From assembly GCA_000438355.1 (NCBI GenBank), contig FR901446.1, positions 1 through 39,748 on the forward strand: a stretch of 39,748 bases of DNA, written 5' to 3'. Of the stretch, positions 33,064 through 39,748 are shown one piece after another. This stretch comes from Clostridium sp. CAG:273. Lineage in GTDB: Bacteria; Bacillota; Clostridia; TANB77; CAG-508. The notes under the pieces were generated by a model. The model saw only the letters and a list, made by a program, of their open reading frames with translations. It searched no databases and was not told the DNA's origin. Within the stretch, counting starts at the first letter, position 1; each line of letters starts with the position of its first letter. The position numbers and the translations under genes are program-made.

Positions 33064-34230
33064 ATGAAAGATATAGGAATTTATGTACATATTCCTTTTT
33101 GTAAGCAAAAATGTTACTATTGTGATTTTATCTCGTATGTAGGAAAAGAAAAATTAGTAGAAAAGTATATAAACATATTAATTAAAGAAATAACAGATGT
33201 TGCAGAAGGAAATAAACTTGACTATGAAAGTGGAATGGATGATTTATTTAAAGTGAATACAATTTACATAGGAGGAGGAACTCCATCTTTTATAGATAGT
33301 AAATATATTGTAAATATTATAAAAATAATAAAAGAAAAATTTAAATTAGACGAAAATGTAGAAATAACTTTAGAAGTAAATCCAGGTACAGTAAACAAAG
33401 AAAAGCTTGAAGATTATTTTAAAATAGGAATTAATAGATTAAGTATTGGTTTGCAATCTACAAATAATAATTTGCTTAAGGAAATAGGAAGAATTCATAC
33501 ATATGAAGAATTTTTAAATACATATTCCTTAGCAAGAAAAGTAGGTTTTAATAATATAAATGCAGATTTAATAATAGGTTTGCCAAAACAGACTATAGCA
33601 GATGTAGAAAACTCAGTAAATGAACTAGTAAATTTAAAATTAGAGCATATTTCTGTATATTCATTAATTCTAGAAGAAGGAACTATGCTAGAAGAATTGG
33701 TAAGAAGCGGCAAACTAAAACTTCCAGAAGATAAAGAAGAAAGAAATATGTATTGGAAAGTAAAAAATATATTAGAGAAAAATGGATATAACCATTATGA
33801 GATATCAAACTTTGCAAAGCATGGAAGTGAGTCAAAACATAATTTAGATTGTTGGAAACAAAAAGAGTATGTTGGATTTGGAGTAGCAGCCCATTCTTAT
33901 ACAAATGGTGTAAGATATTCTAACATAGAGAATATAGAAGAATATATAAAAAATTATGAGGAAGGAAAAGAAGAAGATAATTTTGTATTTCATGAAAAGC
34001 AAACACATAATATGAAAGTAAAAGAATATATGATGTTGGGATTAAGAAAAATAGAAGGAGTATGTATACAAGAATTTAAAGAAAAATTTGCAGCAAATCC
34101 TATATTTGTTTTTAAATCAGAATTAGAAAAGCTAGTAAACGAAGAACTACTAGAAGTAAATGGAGATTATATAAAATTAACTAATAAAGGACTAGACTTA
34201 GCAAATTTAGTTTGGGAAGAGTTTGTATAG
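33064..34230 (+). CDS. hemW: HemW-like radical SAM protein
   Basis: 388 residues, like HemW, a haem chaperone long annotated as oxygen-independent coproporphyrinogen oxidase. The start is IYVHIPFC, with cluster Cys13-x3-Cys17-x2-Cys20. The family motifs GGGTPSF (about 75-81), EVNPGT (about 112-117), RLSIGLQS (about 133-140) and ADLIIGLPKQT (about 173-183) follow, and a HemN_C domain ends the chain. ATG at 33064 follows AGGAGTG; the longer reading to 33034 would overlap whiA. In many Firmicutes hemW lies directly before hrcA, as here. Confidence 0.93.
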   Translation: MKDIGIYVHIPFCKQKCYYCDFISYVGKEKLVEKYINILIKEITDVAEGNKLDYESGMDDLFKVNTIYIGGGTPSFIDSKYIVNIIKIIKEKFKLDENVEITLEVNPGTVNKEKLEDYFKIGINRLSIGLQSTNNNLLKEIGRIHTYEEFLNTYSLARKVGFNNINADLIIGLPKQTIADVENSVNELVNLKLEHISVYSLILEEGTMLEELVRSGKLKLPEDKEERNMYWKVKNILEKNGYNHYEISNFAKHGSESKHNLDCWKQKEYVGFGVAAHSYTNGVRYSNIENIEEYIKNYEEGKEEDNFVFHEKQTHNMKVKEYMMLGLRKIEGVCIQEFKEKFAANPIFVFKSELEKLVNEELLEVNGDYIKLTNKGLDLANLVWEEFV

Positions 34231-34262
34231 AAAAATGAAGTCACGGAAAATTCACACAATTT

Positions 34263-34289
34263 TTAGCAATATGTATTGACAATTGCTAA
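34263..34289 (+). promoter_or_regulatory. Degenerate second CIRCE-like element
   Basis: TTAGCAATA - 9 bases - AATTGCTAA, total 27 bases. Spacing is identical to CIRCE, and 7 of 9 consensus bases match in each arm. It overlaps the -35 (TTGACA, 34276-34281). Confidence 0.55.
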
Positions 34290-34302
34290 AATTGGTTATA
34301 AT
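34276..34302 (+). promoter_or_regulatory. Promoter of the hrcA operon
   Basis: TTGACA (34276-34281) and TATAAT (34297-34302) with a short 15-base spacer; a 17-base spacing would use TAATAT (34299-34304). Confidence 0.65.
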
Positions 34303-34312
34303 ATATATAAAG

Positions 34313-34339
34313 TTAGCAGTCAAATAATATGAGTGCTAA
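34313..34339 (+). promoter_or_regulatory. CIRCE operator for HrcA
   Basis: TTAGCAGTC - 9 bases - GAGTGCTAA, one mismatch from the CIRCE consensus. It lies at about the transcription start, 17 bases before hrcA. HrcA bound here represses the operon until heat or misfolded protein titrates GroEL. Confidence 0.95.
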
Positions 34340-34355
34340 AATAAGGTGATAATAT

Positions 34356-35363
34356 ATGTTAAATCCAAGAAAAAGAAAAATTTTACAAGCAATTGTAGAT
34401 GAATATATTAATACAGCAGAGCCAGTAAGTTCTGGAAGTATCGTTCAAAAATATGGGTTAGATTTTAGTAGTGCAACAATAAGAAATGAAATGGCAGATT
34501 TAGAAAAATCAGGGTATATTGAAAAAACACATACTTCAAGCGGTAGAATTCCATCTGCATTGGGTTATAGGTTATATGTAAACGAATTAATAAAAGATGA
34601 TAATATAAGTTTAGAAGAAATAAAATATATACAGTCAAAGTTATCAACAAAGGTAAATGAAATAGAAGATTTAACAAAAATAACTAGCCAAACTTTATCA
34701 GAGGTAACACACTATACATCTGTTGCAGTTGGACCTAGAGCAGAAGAGCAAAAAATACAAGAAATAAAATTTGTTTTGTTGGGAACAAGAATGCTCATGG
34801 CAGTTATTTTAACAGATACAGGAATGGTAAAAGAGACAATAATAAAATTTGACGAAGATATAAATGAAGAACAAGTAGAAACTTTAAACTATATTTTTAA
34901 TAATAAATTAAAAGGTAAACTTTTAGAAGAAATAAATCAACCACTAAAACAATATATACTTTCGCAGATGGATTATAGTGTAAAAGTTATAAAACCTGTA
35001 TTAGAGCAACTAAATAAAGTAGTAAATGAAAATAATGATAAAATATATTTAGATGGAGCAAACAGAATATTTGATTTACCAGAATTTAAAAGTTTAGATG
35101 TGGCAAAAAGATTTATTAACCTTATTGACACAAAAGAAATTGTACTAGACTTATTAAATACTGGATTTGCTAATGATATTAATGTTTATATAGGAGACGA
35201 AAGTAAAAATAAAGAGCTACAAGACTTTAGCATAGTAACATTTAGGCATAAATATAAAAATAAAGATTTAGGAACAATAGGAATTATAGGACCAAAAAGA
35301 ATGGACTATTCAAAAGTAATTTCTGTTATGAAATATATCAGCAAAAAGCTAAATGAAAAGTAA
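34356..35363 (+). CDS. hrcA: Heat-inducible transcription repressor HrcA
   Basis: 335 residues. The N-terminal winged helix has NPRKRKILQAIVDEYI, EPVSSGSIV and SSATIRNEMADLEKSGYIE (about 47-65), followed by THTSSGRIPS and GYRLYV (about 68-87). The GAF-like middle and C-terminal dimer regions are present. Represses its own operon at CIRCE. Ribosome site AAGGTGA. First gene of hrcA-grpE-dnaK-dnaJ. Confidence 0.97.
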   Translation: MLNPRKRKILQAIVDEYINTAEPVSSGSIVQKYGLDFSSATIRNEMADLEKSGYIEKTHTSSGRIPSALGYRLYVNELIKDDNISLEEIKYIQSKLSTKVNEIEDLTKITSQTLSEVTHYTSVAVGPRAEEQKIQEIKFVLLGTRMLMAVILTDTGMVKETIIKFDEDINEEQVETLNYIFNNKLKGKLLEEINQPLKQYILSQMDYSVKVIKPVLEQLNKVVNENNDKIYLDGANRIFDLPEFKSLDVAKRFINLIDTKEIVLDLLNTGFANDINVYIGDESKNKELQDFSIVTFRHKYKNKDLGTIGIIGPKRMDYSKVISVMKYISKKLNEK

Positions 35364-35383
35364 TTTGAAAGGTGGTATAACAA

Positions 35384-35923
35384 TTGGGTGAGAATAAAGA
35401 AGAATTAAAAAATAATGCTAATGTAGAAAAGGAGCAGGCTAAAGAAAATAATATGGAAAAAGTAGATGAAATTATAGAATTAAAGAAAAATGTAGCAAGC
35501 ATGAAAGCAGAAATGGAAGAAAAAGATGATAGATATAAAAGAATAATGGCAGAATTTGAAAATTATAAAAAGAGAAGTGCTAAAGAAAGAGAAACATTAT
35601 ATGAATCAATAATTTCAGAAATTGTATCATCATTTTTACCAGTATTAGATAATCTAGAAAAAGCAGTAGCTGCTGAAACAAAAGACGAAGAATACAAAAA
35701 GGGAGTAGAACTTATGTATCAACAGTTTAAAGATGTTTTGGGGTCAAAAGGAGTTAAAGAAATAGAAACAGTTGGAAAAACATTTGACCCAGAATTACAT
35801 GAAGCTGTAAGTTTAGTAGTAGATGAAAACTTAGGAGAAAAAGAAATTAAGGAAGAATTTAGAAAAGGTTATATGATAGGAAATAGAGTTATAAGACACT
35901 CTATGGTTATAGTAGCAAATTAG
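35384..35923 (+). CDS. grpE: Nucleotide exchange factor GrpE
   Basis: A DnaK nucleotide-exchange factor; 179 residues. The N-terminus is acidic and disordered, a long coiled coil spans about 25-75, and the beta-domain has the signature around GVKEIETVGKTFDPELHEAV split over about 122-142 and ending YMIGNRVIRHSMVIVA. It starts with TTG at 35384, preceded by AAAGGTGG, 20 bases after hrcA. Length is ordinary. Confidence 0.96.
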   Translation: MGENKEELKNNANVEKEQAKENNMEKVDEIIELKKNVASMKAEMEEKDDRYKRIMAEFENYKKRSAKERETLYESIISEIVSSFLPVLDNLEKAVAAETKDEEYKKGVELMYQQFKDVLGSKGVKEIETVGKTFDPELHEAVSLVVDENLGEKEIKEEFRKGYMIGNRVIRHSMVIVAN

Positions 35924-36045
35924 AAAAGGAAAAATATACTTATATATAATTTTAAAAAGAACCTAAGATAAAAATTCAATATTATTAAATAAATTGGATG
36001 CAAAATTAGAAGATAGTTTTTAATTTTATATAAGTAATAAGAACG

Positions 36046-36093
36046 GGCGAGGATATTGCTTATATATTTAATATAAAATTTGTTAAATTCGCC
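36046..36093 (+). other. GC-rich paired arms in the dnaK leader
   Basis: GGCGA (36046-36050) can pair with TCGCC (36089-36093) across 38 AT-rich bases. These are almost the only G/C runs in the 206-base grpE-dnaK gap. No CIRCE copy is present here. It could be a weak leader fold; the function is unknown. Confidence 0.35.
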
Positions 36094-36129
36094 GAAACTT
36101 TTGTTATATAAAGAAAGGAAGATTTTATT

Positions 36130-38001
36130 ATGGGAAAAATTATAGGTATTGACTTAGGAACAACAAACTCATGTGTAGCAGTTATGGAAGGTGGAGAACC
36201 AGTTGTAATTCCAAATGCAGAAGGAAATAGAACTACACCATCTGTAGTAGCATTTTCAAAAAATGGAGAAAGATTAGTAGGACAAATAGCAAAACGTCAA
36301 GCTGTTACAAATCCAGATAATACAGTTATTTCTATAAAAAGAAAAATGGGAACAGCAGAAAAAGTTAAAATAGAAGGTGAATCATTTTCACCACAAGAAA
36401 TTTCTGCAATGGTATTACAAAAATTAAAAACAGATGCAGAAAATTATTTAGGACAAAAAGTAACACAAGCTGTTATTACAGTTCCAGCATACTTTAGTGA
36501 TAGTCAAAGACAAGCAACAAAAGATGCAGGAAAAATAGCAGGACTTGAAGTTTTAAGAATTATAAATGAGCCAACAGCAGCAGCTTTAGCTTTTGGTATG
36601 GACAAAGAAGATCAAGACCAAAAAATAATGGTATACGATTTAGGTGGAGGAACATTTGATGTTTCTATACTAGATATTGGAGATGGAGTATTTGAAGTTT
36701 TAGCTACAAATGGTAATACACATTTAGGTGGAGACGATTTTGATGAAAGAATAATAAGCTATTTAGTAGATGAATTTAAAAAATCAAATGGTATTGATTT
36801 AAAAACAGATAAAATGGCAATGCAAAGATTAAAGGAAGCAGCAGAAAAGGCAAAAATAGAGCTTTCTGGAATGCAACAAACACAAATTAACTTACCATTT
36901 ATTACAGCTGATAGCAATGGACCAAAACATTTAGACATTACATTAACAAGAGCAAAATTTGAAGAATTAATTGGTGACTTAGTTGATGCCACAAGAATTC
37001 CAGTAGAACAAGCTATGAAGGATGCAGGAATTACAGCAAATGACTTACACAAAGTTTTATTAGTTGGTGGTTCTACAAGAGTTCCTGCAGTTCAAGAAGC
37101 TGTTAAGAAAATAACAGGAAAAGATCCAGATAAAGGAATTAACCCAGATGAGTGTGTTGCAGTAGGAGCAGCAATTCAAGGTGGAGTTCTTTCAGGAGAT
37201 GTAAAAGATTTAGTATTATTAGATGTAACACCATTATCATTAGGTATTGAAACATTAGGTGGAGTGTTTACAAAATTAATTGAAAGAAATACAACAATAC
37301 CAACAAAGAAATCTCAAGTATTCTCTACAGCAGCAGATGGACAAACAAGTGTTGAAATTCATGTTTTACAAGGTGAAAGAGATATGGCTGCATATAATAA
37401 AACTTTAGGAAGATTCCAATTAACAGGAATTCCAGCAGCACCACGTGGAGTACCACAAATTGAGGTTACATTTGATATAGATGCTAACGGAATTGTACAT
37501 GTATCTGCAAAAGATATGGCAACAGGAAATAGCCAACAAGTATCTATTACAGCAAGCACAAACTTAACAGATGAAGATATTGAAAAAGCTGTAAAAGATG
37601 CAGAGGCACATGCTTCAGAAGACAAGAAAAAGAAAGAAGAAATTGAAGCTAGAAATAATGCAGAAAGCTTAGTTTATAATTGCCAAAAAACTGTAGATGA
37701 ATTAGGAGATAAAATAAGCAGTGAAGAAAAAGCTAAAGCAGAAACAGAAATATCTAATGTTAAAAAAGCATTAGAAGGAAGTGATGTAGAAGCAATTAAA
37801 GCTGCAACAGAAAAATTAACAACAGTATTTTACTCAATTTCTGAAAAACTATATTCACAAACAGCAGGAGCTAAAGCTGGAGCAGATGCAAATGGAGCAA
37901 ATGCAGGAGAGGCAGAAGGACCAAAGACAGACGAAAATGGAAATGTATATAATGCAGAATATAAAGTAGATGAAGATGATAAAAAAGACGACAAGAAATA
38001 A
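36130..38001 (+). CDS. dnaK: Chaperone protein DnaK (Hsp70)
   Basis: ATP-dependent chaperone, 623 residues. The actin-like ATPase begins IIGIDLGTTNSCVAVMEGG, with VPAYFSDSQRQATKDAG (about 118-134), DLGGGTFDVSIL (about 172-183) and LLVGGSTRVPAVQ (about 310-322). The substrate domain has LLDVTPLSLGIETLGG (about 361-376) and TTIPTKKSQVFSTA. The helical lid ends in an Asp/Lys-rich tail (DEDDKKDDKK) instead of the Gram-negative EEVKD form. Gram-positive type, lacking the 24-residue loop in lobe II. Ribosome site AAAGGAAG. Confidence 0.99.
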   Translation: MGKIIGIDLGTTNSCVAVMEGGEPVVIPNAEGNRTTPSVVAFSKNGERLVGQIAKRQAVTNPDNTVISIKRKMGTAEKVKIEGESFSPQEISAMVLQKLKTDAENYLGQKVTQAVITVPAYFSDSQRQATKDAGKIAGLEVLRIINEPTAAALAFGMDKEDQDQKIMVYDLGGGTFDVSILDIGDGVFEVLATNGNTHLGGDDFDERIISYLVDEFKKSNGIDLKTDKMAMQRLKEAAEKAKIELSGMQQTQINLPFITADSNGPKHLDITLTRAKFEELIGDLVDATRIPVEQAMKDAGITANDLHKVLLVGGSTRVPAVQEAVKKITGKDPDKGINPDECVAVGAAIQGGVLSGDVKDLVLLDVTPLSLGIETLGGVFTKLIERNTTIPTKKSQVFSTAADGQTSVEIHVLQGERDMAAYNKTLGRFQLTGIPAAPRGVPQIEVTFDIDANGIVHVSAKDMATGNSQQVSITASTNLTDEDIEKAVKDAEAHASEDKKKKEEIEARNNAESLVYNCQKTVDELGDKISSEEKAKAETEISNVKKALEGSDVEAIKAATEKLTTVFYSISEKLYSQTAGAKAGADANGANAGEAEGPKTDENGNVYNAEYKVDEDDKKDDKK

Positions 38002-38055
38002 TACTTAAAAAATATAATTTATTATAAATAAAAATATAAGCAAGAAAAACAAAAT

Positions 38056-38158
38056 GAAAAAATAATGTTTTGACAGCAGTTTAAAAACAGAAATGTTTGG
38101 GAAAAAGAGTTTCTAATAAAGCAATAGAAAATTCACTGTTGCGAAACATTATTTTTTC
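38056..38158 (+). repeat. Long inverted repeat between dnaK and dnaJ
   Basis: 38056-38080 and 38135-38158 pair at 22 of 24 positions with one bulge (cores AAAAAATAATGTTT and AAACATTATTTTTT), enclosing about 54 bases. It covers a TTGACA (38070-38075) and ends 36 bases before dnaJ. It may be an intra-operon terminator or processing site that lowers dnaJ relative to dnaK, or a structured small RNA. Confidence 0.8.
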
Positions 38159-38193
38159 TGCTATTAATACTGCAATACTTTAGGAGGAACGAA

Positions 38194-39351
38194 ATGGCAG
38201 AGAAAAAAGATTATTATGCAATTTTAGGAGTGGAAAAAACTGCAAATGATGATGAATTAAAAAAAGCATATAGAAAATTAGCAAAAAAATATCATCCAGA
38301 TGCAAATCCAGACAATAAAAAAGAGGCCGAAGCTAAATTTAAAGAAGTTAATGAAGCATATGAAGTCTTATCAAATCCGGATAAAAGAAGAATGTATGAT
38401 CAATTTGGTACAGCTGATCCACAAAGTGGATTTGGAGGGGCAGGTGGTCCATTTGGAAATGGTACATATACATATTCTACAAGTGGATTTGATGGATTTA
38501 GTGACTTTGGAGATTTAGGAGATATTTTCTCATCTTTTTTCGGAGGTGGCTTTGGAGGTAGAAACCAAAGAAACAATGGACCTCGTAAAGGAGCAGACTT
38601 AAGATATGACTTAGAAATAAGCTTTGAAGAGTCTTTTTTAGGAACAGAGAGATATATAAATATTAGTAGAAATGAAACTTGCGAAACATGTCATGGTGAG
38701 GGAGCTAAACCAGGAACACATGCAGAAACGTGTCCGATTTGCCATGGAACAGGACAAATTAAACAATTGCAAACTACTATTTTAGGTCAAATGCAAACGA
38801 TGAGAACATGTAATAATTGTCGTGGAACAGGAAAAGTAATAAAAGAACCATGCGAAACATGTAAAGGAAAAGGCACAGTTAGAAAACAAGTTAAGCTAAC
38901 AGTAAAAATTCCAGCAGGAATAGATGATGGTCAAACTGTTGTATTACGTGGAGAAGGTGAACCAGGAGAACAAGGTGGACCAAAAGGAGATTTATATATT
39001 AATGTACATGTAAAAAAACATAGTATATACACAAGAAGTGGAGATAATGTACTTTGTGATATACCAATTACATTTACACAAGCAACACTAGGAGCAGATT
39101 TAAAAATACCTATGGTTGATGGAAAACAAGAAATATATAGAATACCTGATGGAACACAATCTGGTACGAGATTTACCATAAGAAATAAAGGTTTTAAAAG
39201 TATAAATGGAAACTCATATGGAGATTTTGTATTTACAGTGCAAGTACAAGTACCAAAACGCTTAACAAAAGAACAGCGTGATATATTAACAGAACTTGCA
39301 AAAACAATGAATGAGCAACCACCAGTAAAGAAAAGAGGACTATTTGGCTAA
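38194..39351 (+). CDS. dnaJ: Chaperone protein DnaJ (Hsp40)
   Basis: DnaK co-chaperone, 385 residues. The J domain has YHPDANPD with the HPD triad (about 34-36). A Gly/Phe region (about 78-130) follows. The zinc-binding domain has four CxxCxGxG modules: CETCHGEG, CPICHGTG, CNNCRGTG and CETCKGKG (about 160-235). The two substrate-binding beta domains and a short C-terminus (KKRGLFG) complete it. Ribosome site TAGGAGGA. Last gene of the heat-shock operon; prmA, a frequent follower, is not seen before the window ends. Confidence 0.98.
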   Translation: MAEKKDYYAILGVEKTANDDELKKAYRKLAKKYHPDANPDNKKEAEAKFKEVNEAYEVLSNPDKRRMYDQFGTADPQSGFGGAGGPFGNGTYTYSTSGFDGFSDFGDLGDIFSSFFGGGFGGRNQRNNGPRKGADLRYDLEISFEESFLGTERYINISRNETCETCHGEGAKPGTHAETCPICHGTGQIKQLQTTILGQMQTMRTCNNCRGTGKVIKEPCETCKGKGTVRKQVKLTVKIPAGIDDGQTVVLRGEGEPGEQGGPKGDLYINVHVKKHSIYTRSGDNVLCDIPITFTQATLGADLKIPMVDGKQEIYRIPDGTQSGTRFTIRNKGFKSINGNSYGDFVFTVQVQVPKRLTKEQRDILTELAKTMNEQPPVKKRGLFG

Positions 39352-39410
39352 AACGTTTAATAATTAAATAAAATAATAAAAATTGGTGAATCTAGTTATG
39401 AATTGAAACT

Positions 39411-39449
39411 AAAAAATAGGATTAGAGTTTAAATCTAATCCTATTTTTT
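39411..39449. terminator. Strong terminator after dnaJ
   Basis: AAAAAATAGGATTAGA (39411-39426) is the exact complement of TCTAATCCTATTTTTT (39434-39449), with a 7-base loop. A- and T-runs on both sides make it bidirectional. Confidence 0.93.
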
Positions 39450-39669
39450 ATGTGTATAATATAATGTTAACGTTAAAATGTAAAAGAAGCAAGTTTGAAA
39501 AAAATTAAACAATTTAAATTAAAACATAAGATTTAATAATGACAAAAATGGAATAAAAAGGAAATGAAATCGATAAAAATAAAATATTCTCATTTTGAGA
39601 TTATTTAGAGCTATAAGACTTACAGGAAATGAGAAAAATTAAAAAATAATAAAAAAAATTCAAAAAATA

Positions 39670-39698
39670 TTGACTAAAAATTATAAAAATGATACTAT
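39670..39698 (+). promoter_or_regulatory. Promoter of the next, unseen gene
   Basis: TTGACT (39670-39675), 17 bases, TACTAT (39693-39698). From 39450 to 39669 I see only AT-rich sequence with no gene, and no start codon with a ribosome site before the window ends. Confidence 0.6.
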
Positions 39699-39748
39699 TC
39701 TTTTATAAAATAATACAAAGTTTTACAAAATATTTTAAAATATTTTGT

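Overview
The window is very AT-rich DNA (roughly 70% A+T by eye) with Shine-Dalgarno-led genes, the ylxM-ffh and rimP-nusA-ylxR-ylxQ-infB-rbfA gene strings, an hrcA-grpE-dnaK-dnaJ operon with a CIRCE element, whiA, a spore photoproduct lyase relative and a piece of a CotJC spore-coat gene. Together these point to a Clostridia-class Firmicute from a spore-forming lineage. A choloylglycine hydrolase family enzyme fits, but does not prove, a gut habitat. I cannot name the species. TAA, TAG and TGA all act as ordinary stops.

Layout. Positions 1-1473 (minus strand) hold a large serine recombinase cut by the left edge, preceded by a small ORF; this looks like the edge of a mobile or recombinase-managed segment. 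Positions 1600-9000 are accessory and metabolic: a choloylglycine/penicillin-V hydrolase, a 5'-truncated cotJC, an acyl-ACP thioesterase (minus), a PflA-like radical SAM protein, thyA and folA, a YgjP-type metallopeptidase (minus) behind a LexA-like box, and a divergent SplB. Positions 9000-12221 hold one large surface protein with a pilin-like N-terminus and about 16 GLUG repeats, behind a structured leader with an (AG)10 tract.

Positions 12270-16450 are the ylxM-ffh-rpsP-khpA-rimM-trmD-rplS operon, which links protein targeting to ribosome assembly. dnaE follows with a small membrane protein, then a secreted protein with six fibronectin-III domains. Positions 22320-30203 form a translation/RNA operon: rimP, nusA, ylxR, ylxQ, infB, rbfA, an NrnA-type phosphoesterase and truB. 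At 30370-30998 a conserved-looking structured RNA (raiA-motif-like by recollection) is followed by an unrecognised 117-residue gene with its own promoter and terminator. prmC, whiA and hemW follow, and the window closes with hrcA-grpE-dnaK-dnaJ, a strong terminator and an outgoing promoter.

Most of the window is core housekeeping. The unusual material is: the structured RNA and its unknown neighbour; the LexA-like box on a metallopeptidase lacking the usual third metal ligand; two tandem CIRCE-geometry sites before hrcA; the long inverted repeat before dnaJ; the minicistrons before whiA and the recombinase; the CotJC fragment; and the AG-repeat leader of the GLUG protein. I found no tRNA, rRNA, CRISPR array or insertion sequence.
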